Shown here piece after piece: positions 13,239-21,761 of a stretch of DNA of 22,567 nt. Source of the DNA: an uncultured Clostridia bacterium (GTDB lineage: Bacteria > Bacillota > Clostridia > Lachnospirales > Lachnospiraceae); assembly GCA_947304065.1 (NCBI GenBank), contig CAMZAI010000013.1:1-22567 (forward strand), written 5' to 3'. The notes below the pieces were generated by a model. The model ran no database searches. It saw only the letters and a list, made by a program, of their open reading frames with translations, and had not been told where the DNA came from. The position numbers and the translations under genes are program-made. Numbering within the stretch: the stretch's first letter is position 1; every line of letters starts with the position of its first letter.

Positions 13239-15407
13239 ATGGATAATTTGAAAACTGCGGATACGGTCGATTTTAAGAGCAGAAAGTATCTGGCCTTCCA
13301 GATAGCTTTTTTTGCCGGAACCGTTATCATTAATTTTGTTCTTCCGAGGACCGCATCATATTTCGGCGTTCCGCTGTATCTGGACAATGTCGGAACGCTT
13401 CTTGCGGCAGTTCTGGGCGGATATCTGCCCGGTATCGTGGTTGGATATCTCAATAATATCATCAACATGCAGGGTAACCCCGGCAATGCTTACTATGTCG
13501 TGCTCTCCACGATGATCGCGGCAGCAGGAGCTTATCTCGGACAGAAGGGCTGCTTTAAAAAGATCGGCAAGGCGATCGCGACCATTCCGCTTTTCGCGTT
13601 TATCGGCGGCGCGCTCGGATCGATACTGACCTATCTGCTCTACGGCTACGGCATGGGCGAGGGCATCAGCGCACCGTTCGCGAGAACTCTTCTTGAGAAA
13701 GGAATATTCAATGTTTTCTGGGCCCAGATGACTTCGGATGTGGTCATCGACCTTATCGACAAGGGCATTACCGTCATCCTTGTATTTATTATCCTGAAGC
13801 TTATCCCCGAGTGGCTCAAGCCCGGACTGTGGCTTACAGGATGGAGACAGGCGCCTCTTTCCACGGACGCGGTGAAGGCCGTCAAGAAGAGCGCCACAAG
13901 GTCATTCTCGCTCCGCGGCAAGATGATCACGATCATTTCCGTGATAATGGTCTGCGTAGCGGTAGTCACGACGATGATCAGCTACATCCTTTACCGGAAT
14001 TTCGCGATGAAGCAGTACACTTACAGCTGTACGAGCGCGGCGAAGCTCTCTGCGGATCTGATCGACGGGGACATGATCGAGCGGTATATGGCCGAAGGCA
14101 GGTCTATGCCCGAGTATGTGAGGATCGAGAAGGGACTCGGGGATATACGTTCGGGCAATCCGGATATTGAGTTTATCTATGTTTATAAGTTTGTCGAGGA
14201 CGGCGTAAGGGTCGTATTCGACCTTGACACAGAAGAAGTTAAGGCACAGCAGCCCGGCGACCTGATCGCGCTTGAGGAGTATCTGCAGCCCTTCAGGGAA
14301 GATCTTCTTGCGGGTCGCGATATTGAGGCCCTGCTCGACGATACGAAGTACGGAAAGCTGCTCACTGTATTCGAGCCGGTCCGTGACAGCTCGGGCAAAT
14401 GCGTCTGCTATGCGGCGGCCGATATTAAGGTCGAGGATATCCAGATCAGCACGCTGAACTACATGACCAAGGTATTCTCGCTGTTCATGGGCTTCTACAT
14501 CTTCATCCTCGCACTCTGCATATGGCTGATAGATTACCATCTGATCTACCCTATCGCGGCAATGACGGTTTCCGCGAGAAAGTTCGCATACGACAGTGAA
14601 GAAGCGCGTGAGATAAGCGTTGACAGGCTGCAGCACCTTGATATCGCAACGGGTGACGAAATAGAGAATCTCTACGAATCCCTTTCGAAGACGATCGCGG
14701 AGACAGTCGGATATCTTGAGGATGTGGAAGCCAAGGGCGAAGAGATCCGCCATATCCAGAACGGCCTGATCTACGTTCTCGCGGACATGGTCGAGAGCCG
14801 CGACAAGAATACGGGCGACCACGTGCGAAAGACCGCAGCGTATGTCCGCCTGATCATGAATAAGATGAGAGAGAAGGGAATGTATCCGGATATCCTGACC
14901 GACGAGTACGTGGAGGATGTTATCAATTCGGCTCCTCTTCACGATGTCGGCAAGATCATGGTTTCGGATGTCATCCTGAATAAGCCCGGCAGGCTCACGG
15001 ATGAAGAGTTCGCGATAATGAAGAGCCATACGACTGCAGGTAAAAAGATCATTGCGAGTGCGATGAACCTGGTTTCGGACACCGGTTATCTGAAGGAAGC
15101 AAAGAACCTGGCGACCTACCATCACGAGAGATGGGACGGTTCGGGTTATCCTAGCGGCAAGAAGGGCGAGGATATCCCGCTTTCCGCGAGAGTCATGGCA
15201 GTCGCCGATGTATTCGACGCGCTGGTTTCGAAGCGAAGCTACAAGGATCCGTTCCCGTTTGAAAAAGCTATGGGCATAATCACGGAAGGCGCGGGCACGC
15301 AGTTCGATCCGACGATCGCAGCTCTGTTCGAGGAAGCTTCGGAGGAAGTAAGGGCGATAACCCTTACGCATGAGTCGCTGCTCGGACCTAAGGGCCTGAG
15401 AGAATAG
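13239..15407 (+). CDS. membrane HD-GYP phosphodiesterase with ECF-S-like N-terminal module
   Basis: The start is the ATG at 13239 with AGAGGTG 8 bases upstream; an in-frame ATG at 13212 has no ribosome site. The product (722 aa) begins with a roughly five-span membrane module (20-195). Its YLDNVGTLLAAVLGGYLPGIVVGYLNN pattern resembles the substrate-binding S components of ECF vitamin transporters. A further span (228-252), an extracytoplasmic sensor region (253-405), a span (411-433), a HAMP-like linker and a short coiled coil (to about 505) follow. Last is an HD-GYP domain with His528, HD at 568-569, His597, HH at 628-629 and GYP at 636-638, all present. HD-GYP proteins hydrolyse cyclic di-GMP (or related dinucleotides) in the cytoplasm. 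The protein probably links a small-molecule signal to second-messenger breakdown. Confidence 0.88.
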   Translation: MDNLKTADTVDFKSRKYLAFQIAFFAGTVIINFVLPRTASYFGVPLYLDNVGTLLAAVLGGYLPGIVVGYLNNIINMQGNPGNAYYVVLSTMIAAAGAYLGQKGCFKKIGKAIATIPLFAFIGGALGSILTYLLYGYGMGEGISAPFARTLLEKGIFNVFWAQMTSDVVIDLIDKGITVILVFIILKLIPEWLKPGLWLTGWRQAPLSTDAVKAVKKSATRSFSLRGKMITIISVIMVCVAVVTTMISYILYRNFAMKQYTYSCTSAAKLSADLIDGDMIERYMAEGRSMPEYVRIEKGLGDIRSGNPDIEFIYVYKFVEDGVRVVFDLDTEEVKAQQPGDLIALEEYLQPFREDLLAGRDIEALLDDTKYGKLLTVFEPVRDSSGKCVCYAAADIKVEDIQISTLNYMTKVFSLFMGFYIFILALCIWLIDYHLIYPIAAMTVSARKFAYDSEEAREISVDRLQHLDIATGDEIENLYESLSKTIAETVGYLEDVEAKGEEIRHIQNGLIYVLADMVESRDKNTGDHVRKTAAYVRLIMNKMREKGMYPDILTDEYVEDVINSAPLHDVGKIMVSDVILNKPGRLTDEEFAIMKSHTTAGKKIIASAMNLVSDTGYLKEAKNLATYHHERWDGSGYPSGKKGEDIPLSARVMAVADVFDALVSKRSYKDPFPFEKAMGIITEGAGTQFDPTIAALFEEASEEVRAITLTHESLLGPKGLRE

Positions 15408-15417
15408 TTACTATTTC

Positions 15418-15447
15418 GGCAAAAAAATAAAGCCCCGGCCGGCTTTT
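15418..15447. terminator. bidirectional intrinsic terminator between convergent genes
   Basis: AAAGCC (15429-15434) pairs with GGCTTT (15441-15446), flanked by an A run (15421-15427) and by TTTT. On the minus strand this gives a stem followed by seven Ts, a good terminator for the gene at 15513-15809; on the plus strand it is a weaker terminator for the HD-GYP gene. A second imperfect hairpin (CGAAAGTA with TACTTCG) lies at about 15459-15482. Confidence 0.65.
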
Positions 15448-15512
15448 AGAGAGCGAAAGTACCCCCACGAAAGATACTTCGGGCGAAAAAAAGAATATTG
15501 AGTTTTTTCAGA

Positions 15513-15809
15513 TCATGCAGATCTTCGATATCTTCGCAGACCACGGTTTCTCTTGTTTGCGATCAGATCGAAGATCTTTCTTTGATACGTCTCGTTTTCA
15601 CTTATCCTCGTAAGAGATGTCAGCAAATAGAGAGACAGATTGTAAGGCATACTGTTATGTATGGCCAGGTCTACAAGATATTTTGCTGTCTTAAAGGTTT
15701 TGATGTGCGTGTGCCCTTCGGCGAAGGGCTTGCGTTTGTTGATGACAATGAAGCCTCTGGTCATCTTGATAATGATAAATTCGTTTCTGGCATACACCTG
15801 GTTTCCCAA
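15513..15809 (-). CDS. small AT-rich gene of unknown function (98 aa, TTG start)
   Basis: On the minus strand a TTG at 15809-15807 is preceded by GGAGG at an 8-base distance. A good promoter and a terminator flank the gene, so it is supported as real despite its unusual start. The protein (98 aa) is soluble and reads like a folded domain: NEFIIIKMTRGFIVINKRK, EGHTHIKTFKTAKYLVDLAIH, then SLYLLTSLTRISENETYQRKI with a basic end. It has a dull resemblance, from memory, to small uncharacterised Lachnospiraceae proteins. No DNA-binding or catalytic motif is clear. Its base composition is much more AT-rich than its neighbours, hinting at transfer. It lies between two cyclic-di-GMP enzymes but on the other strand. 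The opposite-strand frame over the same bases (15498-15851) is less protein-like. Confidence 0.6.
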   Translation of the reverse strand: MGNQVYARNEFIIIKMTRGFIVINKRKPFAEGHTHIKTFKTAKYLVDLAIHNSMPYNLSLYLLTSLTRISENETYQRKIFDLIANKRNRGLRRYRRSA

Positions 15810-16067
15810 GAGCGTGTCCTCCGTTTGGGGAAAAATTTAAAGAGAATTTAACTCTTATAAGAATATTATGAGTAATTTGTACTCACTTGTCTATACTTTT
15901 TTTGAAATTTTTTAAAAAATAATATTTTTTCTGTCAAAAAATAAAAATGATGTCAGTTGCAAGAAAATACAAATAAAGAACAATATTTGCACTATCTTTT
16001 CATTTCAATATGTGTTAGTATAGAATCAAGCACTATACCCATTGCTGTTATGACAAAAGGAGAAGAT
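15810..16067. other. AT-rich intergenic region between divergent genes
   Basis: This stretch is strikingly AT-rich, with runs of T and A near 15898-15945. On the minus side it carries the promoter listed separately (15865-15893). On the plus side a TATAGA at 16019-16024 is a possible -10 for the EAL gene, but no good -35 was found. An in-frame TTG at 15957 could extend the EAL protein by 37 residues, but it has no ribosome site. No RNA gene or riboswitch could be recognised. Confidence 0.5.
15865..15893 (-). promoter_or_regulatory. promoter of the 98-aa AT-rich gene
   Basis: On the minus strand TAGACA (15893-15888), a 17-bp spacer and CATAAT (15870-15865) form a good sigma-A-type promoter. 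It lies about 55 bases before the TTG start at 15809. Confidence 0.55.
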
Positions 16068-17882
16068 ATGATCACAATCCCGCAGAATATAAGAGAAGTT
16101 TACGAGAAGTCAATGATCCCGCTGATGTTCATGACTCTCGACGACAACGGCGAACCCATTCCGGTTCTTGTATCGGACGGTATTCTGGCTTTTCATCATC
16201 TGTCACGCGAAGTGGCGAGTAAGTATTTCGGAAAAAATGAGCACGGGAGCTTTTTTGAGAAGATCCATCCCGATGACGCATCGAAGGTCAAAGTGGTCGG
16301 AGAGGAATTCTTAAAGACTCACGGACAGTACGATATCATGTTCAGGACCAGGCACGGCGGCGGAGACGGGTATCATATGATACATGCTTTCGGGCAGTGG
16401 CAGACATTCCCCAACGGGAGCGAAGTCGCGGTGATAGTTTACCATGACATGAGCGAACATGAAGAGTATGTATCCGAACTGGTCACCAAGTTTAATCTGT
16501 TCCTTCGTGACGAGTTCTATACCGATATCCTGACAGGTCTCCCTAACCTCAATTATCTCAATAAGTGCTCGGAAGACAGGGTGCGCGCGGTCAGGGCCAA
16601 CGGCGACGATCCGATGGTCATGTACTTCGACGTGGATTCCATGCAGTCATACAACAATCAGTACGGCTTTAAGCGCGGCGATCAGCTGCTCATGCTCGTG
16701 GCGCAGGTGCTTTCCGACGAGTTTATGAGCGGACTTGTTGCGCGTGCTGCTGCGGATCATTTTATCGTAATAGATAAGTTCAGAGGCAAAGAAGAACTGG
16801 CAGCCAGGCTTAACCGCGTAAATGACAGGATAAAGGCGGAGGCTTACGGGATCACGACCGGTATTCATGCGGGAATCTGCGCGGGCACATACTTTACGAG
16901 TACGGCAGTGGCCATCGACCACGCGATCAGGGCGAATAAACTGATCAGCGACGATCTGAATACCGTTTACAAATTTTACGAAGAGGATGACGATACACAG
17001 TTCCGCCATAACAGATATGTGGTCGAGAATTTCTTCAAGGCCATGAACAACGGCTGGATAAAGGTTTACTATCAGGGACTGATGAGGCTTGAAACCGGCA
17101 ACGGAATGGGCTTTGAAGCACTGGCCCGCTGGGTTGATCCGATTAAGGGCATGATCCCTCCGGACAACTTTATTCCGGCTCTGGAAAAGTATCATCTGAT
17201 GCACGAACTCGACCTGTATATGTTCGAACAGGTCTGCAGGGAGCTTGAACTGCGCCATAAGGCGGGGCTTCCGATACTGCCTGTATCCGTCAATTTCTCG
17301 AGACAGGATTTTGATTATATCGATATCGCACGTGAACTCGACCGTATTGTAAAAAAGTACAGGATCGAAGAGTTCGGGATCGACAAGAGCTATTTCATGA
17401 TCGAGATCACCGAACAGGGCCTCGCAAGCGCCACCGACAGGTTCCACGAGCAGCTGGCTGCGATCAAGAAGAGCGGCTTCAAGCTCTGGGTAGACGATTT
17501 CGGAAGCGGCTATTCGTCGCTGAACGTATTCAGCAGCTTTGACATCGATCTGATCAAATTCGATATGGATCTGCTCAAGAACCTTGACGCGCACAACGGC
17601 GCCAACAGGATAATACTGAAGGCTATGGTGGCTGCGGCGAAGAAACTCGGGATCCATACATTGTGCGAGGGACTCGAGACCGAAGAACAGAAGCAGTTCC
17701 TGCTCGATATCGGCTGTGAGCTTGCGCAGGGATATATGTACCATAAGCCCGAGGGGCTCGATACCATATTTGAAAGACTGAACGTGGGCATCCCGATCCC
17801 CAGTTGGGAGACCAATGCAGAGAGAAAAAAGCTTGAAGAGCGCTGGCAGGAAAGCAGCTTTTCAGATTCCTTTGAGCTATAG
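16068..17882 (+). CDS. PAS-like / degenerate GGDEF / EAL cyclic-di-GMP phosphodiesterase
   Basis: The start is the ATG at 16068 behind AAAGGAGA. The product (604 aa, no membrane span) has a PAS-like region (about 35-130), a GGDEF-type domain (about 150-300) opening with YTDILTGLPN, and an EAL domain (about 315-570). The GGDEF signature reads AADHF (228-232), so cyclase activity should be lost and the domain is likely regulatory. The EAL domain keeps FEALARW (349-355, Glu350), Asn409, Glu446 in IEITE, DDFGSGYSS (476-484), Lys497, Glu534 in CEGLET and Gln554 in AQGYMY. These are the metal-binding and catalytic residues of active phosphodiesterases, which cleave cyclic di-GMP to pGpG. With the HD-GYP protein upstream it makes two degrading enzymes close together. 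Confidence 0.92.
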   Translation: MITIPQNIREVYEKSMIPLMFMTLDDNGEPIPVLVSDGILAFHHLSREVASKYFGKNEHGSFFEKIHPDDASKVKVVGEEFLKTHGQYDIMFRTRHGGGDGYHMIHAFGQWQTFPNGSEVAVIVYHDMSEHEEYVSELVTKFNLFLRDEFYTDILTGLPNLNYLNKCSEDRVRAVRANGDDPMVMYFDVDSMQSYNNQYGFKRGDQLLMLVAQVLSDEFMSGLVARAAADHFIVIDKFRGKEELAARLNRVNDRIKAEAYGITTGIHAGICAGTYFTSTAVAIDHAIRANKLISDDLNTVYKFYEEDDDTQFRHNRYVVENFFKAMNNGWIKVYYQGLMRLETGNGMGFEALARWVDPIKGMIPPDNFIPALEKYHLMHELDLYMFEQVCRELELRHKAGLPILPVSVNFSRQDFDYIDIARELDRIVKKYRIEEFGIDKSYFMIEITEQGLASATDRFHEQLAAIKKSGFKLWVDDFGSGYSSLNVFSSFDIDLIKFDMDLLKNLDAHNGANRIILKAMVAAAKKLGIHTLCEGLETEEQKQFLLDIGCELAQGYMYHKPEGLDTIFERLNVGIPIPSWETNAERKKLEERWQESSFSDSFEL

Positions 17883-17921
17883 GCCGCTGCAAGAGCGGAC
17901 GTTTACATACAGTTACGGCGG

Positions 17922-17956
17922 GAGAGCGAAGAAAACCTTCGCTCTCTTTGCTTTTT
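17922..17956 (+). terminator. strong intrinsic terminator after the EAL gene
   Basis: GAGAGCGAAG (17922-17931) pairs perfectly with CTTCGCTCTC (17937-17946) around an AAAAC loop, followed by a T-rich run (17947-17956). It separates the EAL gene from the sugar-sensing operon. Confidence 0.9.
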
Positions 17957-17959
17957 GTG

Positions 17960-17989
17960 TTGTATTTTGACGAATCTGTGGGTTACAAT
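17960..17989 (+). promoter_or_regulatory. promoter of the sugar-sensing operon
   Basis: TTGTAT (17960-17965), an 18-bp spacer and TACAAT (17984-17989) lie between the terminator and the binding-protein ATG at 18046. No operator could be recognised. Confidence 0.5.
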
Positions 17990-18045
17990 GAATAAAAAGG
18001 GCGGAGCGGCCGCCCGCATATTAAGGGAATACGGGGATTACAAAT

Positions 18046-19020
18046 ATGCTGAAAAGGATCATTGCATGCGCGATATGCCTGATTCTCGCCGTAACTGCGG
18101 CGGGCTGCGGTAAGAAGAATGATGAAAAGTCGGATTCTAAGATCCTCCTGGGCTTCAGCCAGCTGGGATCGGAGAGCGCGTGGCGTATCGGGAATACGCG
18201 AGATATCGAGGAACAGGCGGTAAGTTACGATATCAGCCTGATGCTCGAGAACGCAAACCAGAAGCAGGAGAACCAGATCGACGCGATCAGACGCTTTATC
18301 GCGTATAAGGTCGATGTCATCGCATTCTCGCCGATCGTCGAGGAAGGCTGGGACAATGTCCTGCTCGAGGCGAAGAACGCGGGCATTCCGGTGATCCTGG
18401 TGGACCGTGACATCAGCACCCGGAAGGTTGATCTGACAACCTGCCTGATAGGCGCGGACTTTTACCAGGAGGGAGTGATGGCGGCCGAGTACCTTATCAG
18501 GAAGGCCGACGCGCTCGGTATGGAGCATGTGAACATCGTGGAGATCACAGGTACGGAGAATTCCACTCCGATGAGACAGCGCCAGGCGGGCTTTTTCGAT
18601 ACGATCGCGGCGGACGGGCGCATGACGGTGCTCGAGAGCATTGACGGTGATTTCCTAAAGAGCCGCGGCGCGGAATGTATGAGATATCTGCTGAAGACTT
18701 ATTCGGACACGATAGATGTGGTATTCAGCCACAATGACGAGATGACTTTGGGCGCGCTTCCCGAGATCGAGAAAGCGGGCCTTGTACCCGGCAAGGACAT
18801 TATCATCATATCGATCGACGGCGGTCAGGACGCCATCGACGTGCTCAAGGAAGGCAGGATCAACTGCGTGGTAGAGTGCACGCCGAAGCTCGGAAAGGCG
18901 CTGATGGAGACCGTTCTGATGCTCAAGGCCGGCGAGAAGGTCGATGCGGTCATTCATCCCGAGGAGCAGGTTTTCAGTGACGAGCAGGATCTGTCGCAGC
19001 TTGCGCCGAGAGGATACTGA
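18046..19020 (+). CDS. sugar-binding lipoprotein, YtfQ-like (probable co-sensor of the adjacent kinase)
   Basis: The 324-residue protein has a lipoprotein signal with lipobox TAAGC (Cys21) and a charged spacer. A type I periplasmic-binding fold follows: ILLGFSQLGSESAWRIGN, then NQKQENQIDAIRRFIAYKVDVIAFSP, GWDNVLLEAKNAGIPVILVDRD, GTENSTPMRQRQAGF and SHNDEMTLGALPEIEKAG. These phrases match the galactofuranose/ribose-binding group. It should be tethered outside the membrane and bind a monosaccharide. No permease or ATPase follows; instead the kinase gene starts 18 bases after its stop. This order suggests it presents ligand to the sensor kinase rather than feeding a transporter. It is homologous to the protein starting at 21894. 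Its ribosome site (ACGGGG) is weak. Confidence 0.9.
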   Translation: MLKRIIACAICLILAVTAAGCGKKNDEKSDSKILLGFSQLGSESAWRIGNTRDIEEQAVSYDISLMLENANQKQENQIDAIRRFIAYKVDVIAFSPIVEEGWDNVLLEAKNAGIPVILVDRDISTRKVDLTTCLIGADFYQEGVMAAEYLIRKADALGMEHVNIVEITGTENSTPMRQRQAGFFDTIAADGRMTVLESIDGDFLKSRGAECMRYLLKTYSDTIDVVFSHNDEMTLGALPEIEKAGLVPGKDIIIISIDGGQDAIDVLKEGRINCVVECTPKLGKALMETVLMLKAGEKVDAVIHPEEQVFSDEQDLSQLAPRGY

Positions 19021-19038
19021 GCATAGCGGAGAAGGATT

Positions 19039-20508
19039 ATGGGAGAGCGGATCAGAAAGGAAAAGAGCATACTCGGCCGGATCAACGATCTGAGCCACAA
19101 ACTGGTGCTGATGCTGGTGTTCCCTATCATCATCAGTCTGGTACTCATGCTCTTTTACGCCTGGAAATATCACAGCGCGATAACAAGAATGGAGACGATC
19201 GCGGACTTAAAGACCGCAGTTACCGAGGATATCCCGGGTGCGGCGTGGAACGTGGTCAGCGGCCGTGAGACATTTCCGGAGAGCAATATATACAACAAGA
19301 TCCACGACGTGGATTACACGATAGAGACGATCACCGACCGGACCGGATCGGAGAACCGTCTGTCGCTGATCGTCGCGAGCCGCACGATGCAGACGCTGGA
19401 GAACTATGTCGACCGAATCCGTGACAACATTGACAACGAGGTGCCGGTAGTCCAAAACGAAGAAGTTCTCGGAGAGATCAGAGGCGTGGCCTCGCTTGTT
19501 GACAGCATGCTGAACGACTATATCGCGCAGGAGATACATTCCGCGGCGCAGATGAGTTTGAGCCTGAGGCTCGTAATCATCCTTACGGCGGCTGCCGAAG
19601 TGATCATCGTAGTGATCGCGCTGCTGCTCAGGAACAGTACGGTTAAGGCTACCGCGGACTCCGTACGTCAGCCGATCGAGCGCCTCGAGGAGGTAGCTGC
19701 GCAGCTGGCCGAGGGAACTCTCGACGCGAGGCTTCCCGACACAGACGTTTCGGAGCTTCGGAACCTGACCATGCAGGTAAATACGATGGCGGACCGCCTC
19801 GAGAATATGATGGAGCAGAGCCAGAAAGACGGACGGAATCTGCGAAAGGCGGAGCTCAGGACCCTGCAGGCGCAGATCAATCCCCATTTCCTGTACAATA
19901 CGCTTGACGCGATCGTCTGGAAGGCGGAGGCGGGTGAGAAGGACGAGGTCATCCACCTGACCAGCGCGCTGTCCGATTTCTTCAGGATCAGCCTTTCTTC
20001 GGGCGCCGACTGGATCCCGATCAGCCAGGAAAAGAAGCATATAGAGGGCTATCTGAAGATCCAGCAGACCAGATACCGCGATATCATGCAGTACGAGATC
20101 GACATACCCGACAGTATCGGCGAGTATTATATCTTAAAGCTCCTGCTGCAGCCCCTGGTTGAGAATGCGCTCTACCACGGGATCAAGATCAAGAGGGGCG
20201 GAGGAAAGATATGTGTTTCGGGCAGGCTGGAGGACGGATATCTGGTATTCAGCGTGCGGGATACCGGCTCGGGCATGACGAAGGAACAGCTGAGGGACCT
20301 CAGCGAGAGGATGAAGAAGGGCCAGCCCACGGTCAGCGAGGGCTCGGGCGGCTTCGGACTTGTAAATGTTAACCTGCGCATACGACTTTATTATAACCAG
20401 GCCGACGGCTTAAGGATCGAAAGCGGCGCGGACGGCACCGAAGTAAGTTTCAGGGTGCCCTGCCGCACAAGAGAGGAGATTTCCGACAATGAAAGTGTTT
20501 CTGGCTGA
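19039..20508 (+). CDS. YesM-type sensor histidine kinase
   Basis: This 489-residue kinase has a span at about 22-42, an extracytoplasmic sensor region (43-175, largely helical), a second span (177-197), a HAMP domain (about 198-255) and a short coiled coil. The His_kinase module follows: LQAQINPHFLYNTLDAI (276-292) with the phosphorylated His283, QPLVENALYHG (371-381) with Asn376, DTGSGM (408-413) and GSGGFGLVNV (435-444) for ATP binding. This is the LytS/YesM class, which pairs with AraC-type response regulators and controls carbohydrate use in Firmicutes. AGAAGGA precedes the ATG. The 3' end overlaps the regulator gene by 20 bases. The preceding binding lipoprotein probably contacts its outer domain. 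Confidence 0.93.
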   Translation: MGERIRKEKSILGRINDLSHKLVLMLVFPIIISLVLMLFYAWKYHSAITRMETIADLKTAVTEDIPGAAWNVVSGRETFPESNIYNKIHDVDYTIETITDRTGSENRLSLIVASRTMQTLENYVDRIRDNIDNEVPVVQNEEVLGEIRGVASLVDSMLNDYIAQEIHSAAQMSLSLRLVIILTAAAEVIIVVIALLLRNSTVKATADSVRQPIERLEEVAAQLAEGTLDARLPDTDVSELRNLTMQVNTMADRLENMMEQSQKDGRNLRKAELRTLQAQINPHFLYNTLDAIVWKAEAGEKDEVIHLTSALSDFFRISLSSGADWIPISQEKKHIEGYLKIQQTRYRDIMQYEIDIPDSIGEYYILKLLLQPLVENALYHGIKIKRGGGKICVSGRLEDGYLVFSVRDTGSGMTKEQLRDLSERMKKGQPTVSEGSGGFGLVNVNLRIRLYYNQADGLRIESGADGTEVSFRVPCRTREEISDNESVSG

Positions 20509-21745
20509 TGACGAGATAGTGGTAAGAGAGGGCATCAGAGAGTCCTTCCCGTGGGACGAGACGCCCTATACGCTGGTCGGCGAGGCGCCCGACGGGGAAA
20601 TGGCGCTCCCGATGATCAGGGATACGAACCCGGACATCGTGATCACCGATATCAAAATGCCCTTTATGGACGGCATCGAGCTCTGCAGGACATTGCGTGC
20701 GCAGATGCCCTGGATAGGGATCATAGTGCTTAGCGGTTACGATGAGTTTGAGTATGCGCGCCAGTGCATCCAGCTCGGCGTGCGCGAATATATGCTGAAG
20801 CCGATCAACGCCGAGGAGCTGCGCTCCGTGCTCGACAAGGTGAGCGCCCAGCTCGAGGACGAGAGGAAGACTCTCGAGCATGCGGCGAGCCTGCGCGCCC
20901 GTATGGAGGGCGACGGCAAATTCGTGAAAGAGAAGCTGATCGGTTCGCTCTTTTCGGATGAGGCGGCAGAGGAAGACGCGGACAATGTATTAAAGCAGCT
21001 GGCAGCGATGGGCTGTCCGATCCCCGCGAAATATTATGTGGTGATCGACGCGGCGTTCAATCCCACCGGAGAAGGCCAGGAGGCCGCGGTCTCGCTCGCC
21101 GAGAGCAGCGGCGGCATAGTGCATGCTTCCGCTGGCAGAGTGGGAACGAGGCTTCTGGTGCTCGGGGATACGGCAGAGGACGCGGAGGAGAGGGCCTACG
21201 CATTTGCCTCTTCTCTCGTGAGGGAGCTCGAGCGCAGCGGATGTACGGGAATTCGCGTGGGTATCGGCGATATCGTCGATGCACCCGCAAGGATATACAA
21301 CAGCTTCAGGGCGGCGAGACATATACGTCACCTCCTCGTCGAGCGCACCGATGAAAAAGCGATAATCCTCGGAGTCAGGGAGATGGGTGAGGCCGCGGAC
21401 GAGAGGAAGACCCCGTCGGTTATCAGCGAGGCGAAGCTCTACATGTCGCAGCATTTCACAGATCCGAACCTGATGCTGCAGGACGTTGCAAAAGCGGTGA
21501 ATATGAGCAACAGCCGCTTCTCAACTGTATTTTCCCAGCAGAACGGCCAGACTTTTACCGAGTATCTGATCTATCTGCGCTTAAATAAGGCCAAGGAACT
21601 GCTGCGCGGCACGAATTTCAAGAGCTCGCAGATCGCGCGTGAATCCGGCTATAACGATGCGCATTATTTCAGTTATATTTTCAAGAAAAATGTCGGGATC
21701 ACACCCTCTGAATACCGCCAGCAGTATCAAAACCAACCGGAGTAA
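20489..21745 (+). CDS. YesN-type response regulator with AraC DNA-binding domain
   Basis: The 418-residue protein has a receiver domain (about 1-120) with DDE at 7-9, the phosphoacceptor Asp54 in VITDIKMP, and Lys104 in MLKP. A middle region (about 150-300) resembles the degenerate GGDEF-like or YesN linker of this class. The C-terminal AraC/XylS pair of helix-turn-helices (about 318-412) contains LMLQDVAKAVNMSNSRFSTVF and IARESGYNDAHYFSYIFKK. AGGAG lies 10 bases before the ATG, inside the end of the kinase gene. When phosphorylated by the kinase it should activate a carbohydrate transport operon. The binding-protein gene immediately downstream (21894) is the obvious candidate target. Confidence 0.94.
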   Translation: MKVFLADDEIVVREGIRESFPWDETPYTLVGEAPDGEMALPMIRDTNPDIVITDIKMPFMDGIELCRTLRAQMPWIGIIVLSGYDEFEYARQCIQLGVREYMLKPINAEELRSVLDKVSAQLEDERKTLEHAASLRARMEGDGKFVKEKLIGSLFSDEAAEEDADNVLKQLAAMGCPIPAKYYVVIDAAFNPTGEGQEAAVSLAESSGGIVHASAGRVGTRLLVLGDTAEDAEERAYAFASSLVRELERSGCTGIRVGIGDIVDAPARIYNSFRAARHIRHLLVERTDEKAIILGVREMGEAADERKTPSVISEAKLYMSQHFTDPNLMLQDVAKAVNMSNSRFSTVFSQQNGQTFTEYLIYLRLNKAKELLRGTNFKSSQIARESGYNDAHYFSYIFKKNVGITPSEYRQQYQNQPE

Positions 21746-21761
21746 AACAATATTCAACCGT

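Noticed and set aside
13902..15371. Long open frame (489 codons) on the minus strand across the HD-GYP gene
   Set aside because: It is antisense to a gene with intact HD-GYP motifs, is very rich in Arg, His and Ile in the way of a shadow frame, and has no ribosome site or recognisable domain.
15498..15851. Plus-strand frame of 117 codons opposite the 98-aa gene
   Set aside because: It lacks a ribosome site, has an odd composition, and overlaps a minus-strand frame that has promoter, ribosome site and terminator. I cannot wholly exclude it.
15957..16067. TTG at 15957 as start of the EAL protein
   Set aside because: No ribosome site precedes it, and the added residues do not look like a domain; the ATG at 16068 has AAAGGAGA in front.
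16647..17744. Long open frame (365 codons) on the minus strand across the EAL gene
   Set aside because: It is fully antisense to conserved GGDEF/EAL coding sequence and shows no protein-like motif; it arises from the codon bias of the real gene.
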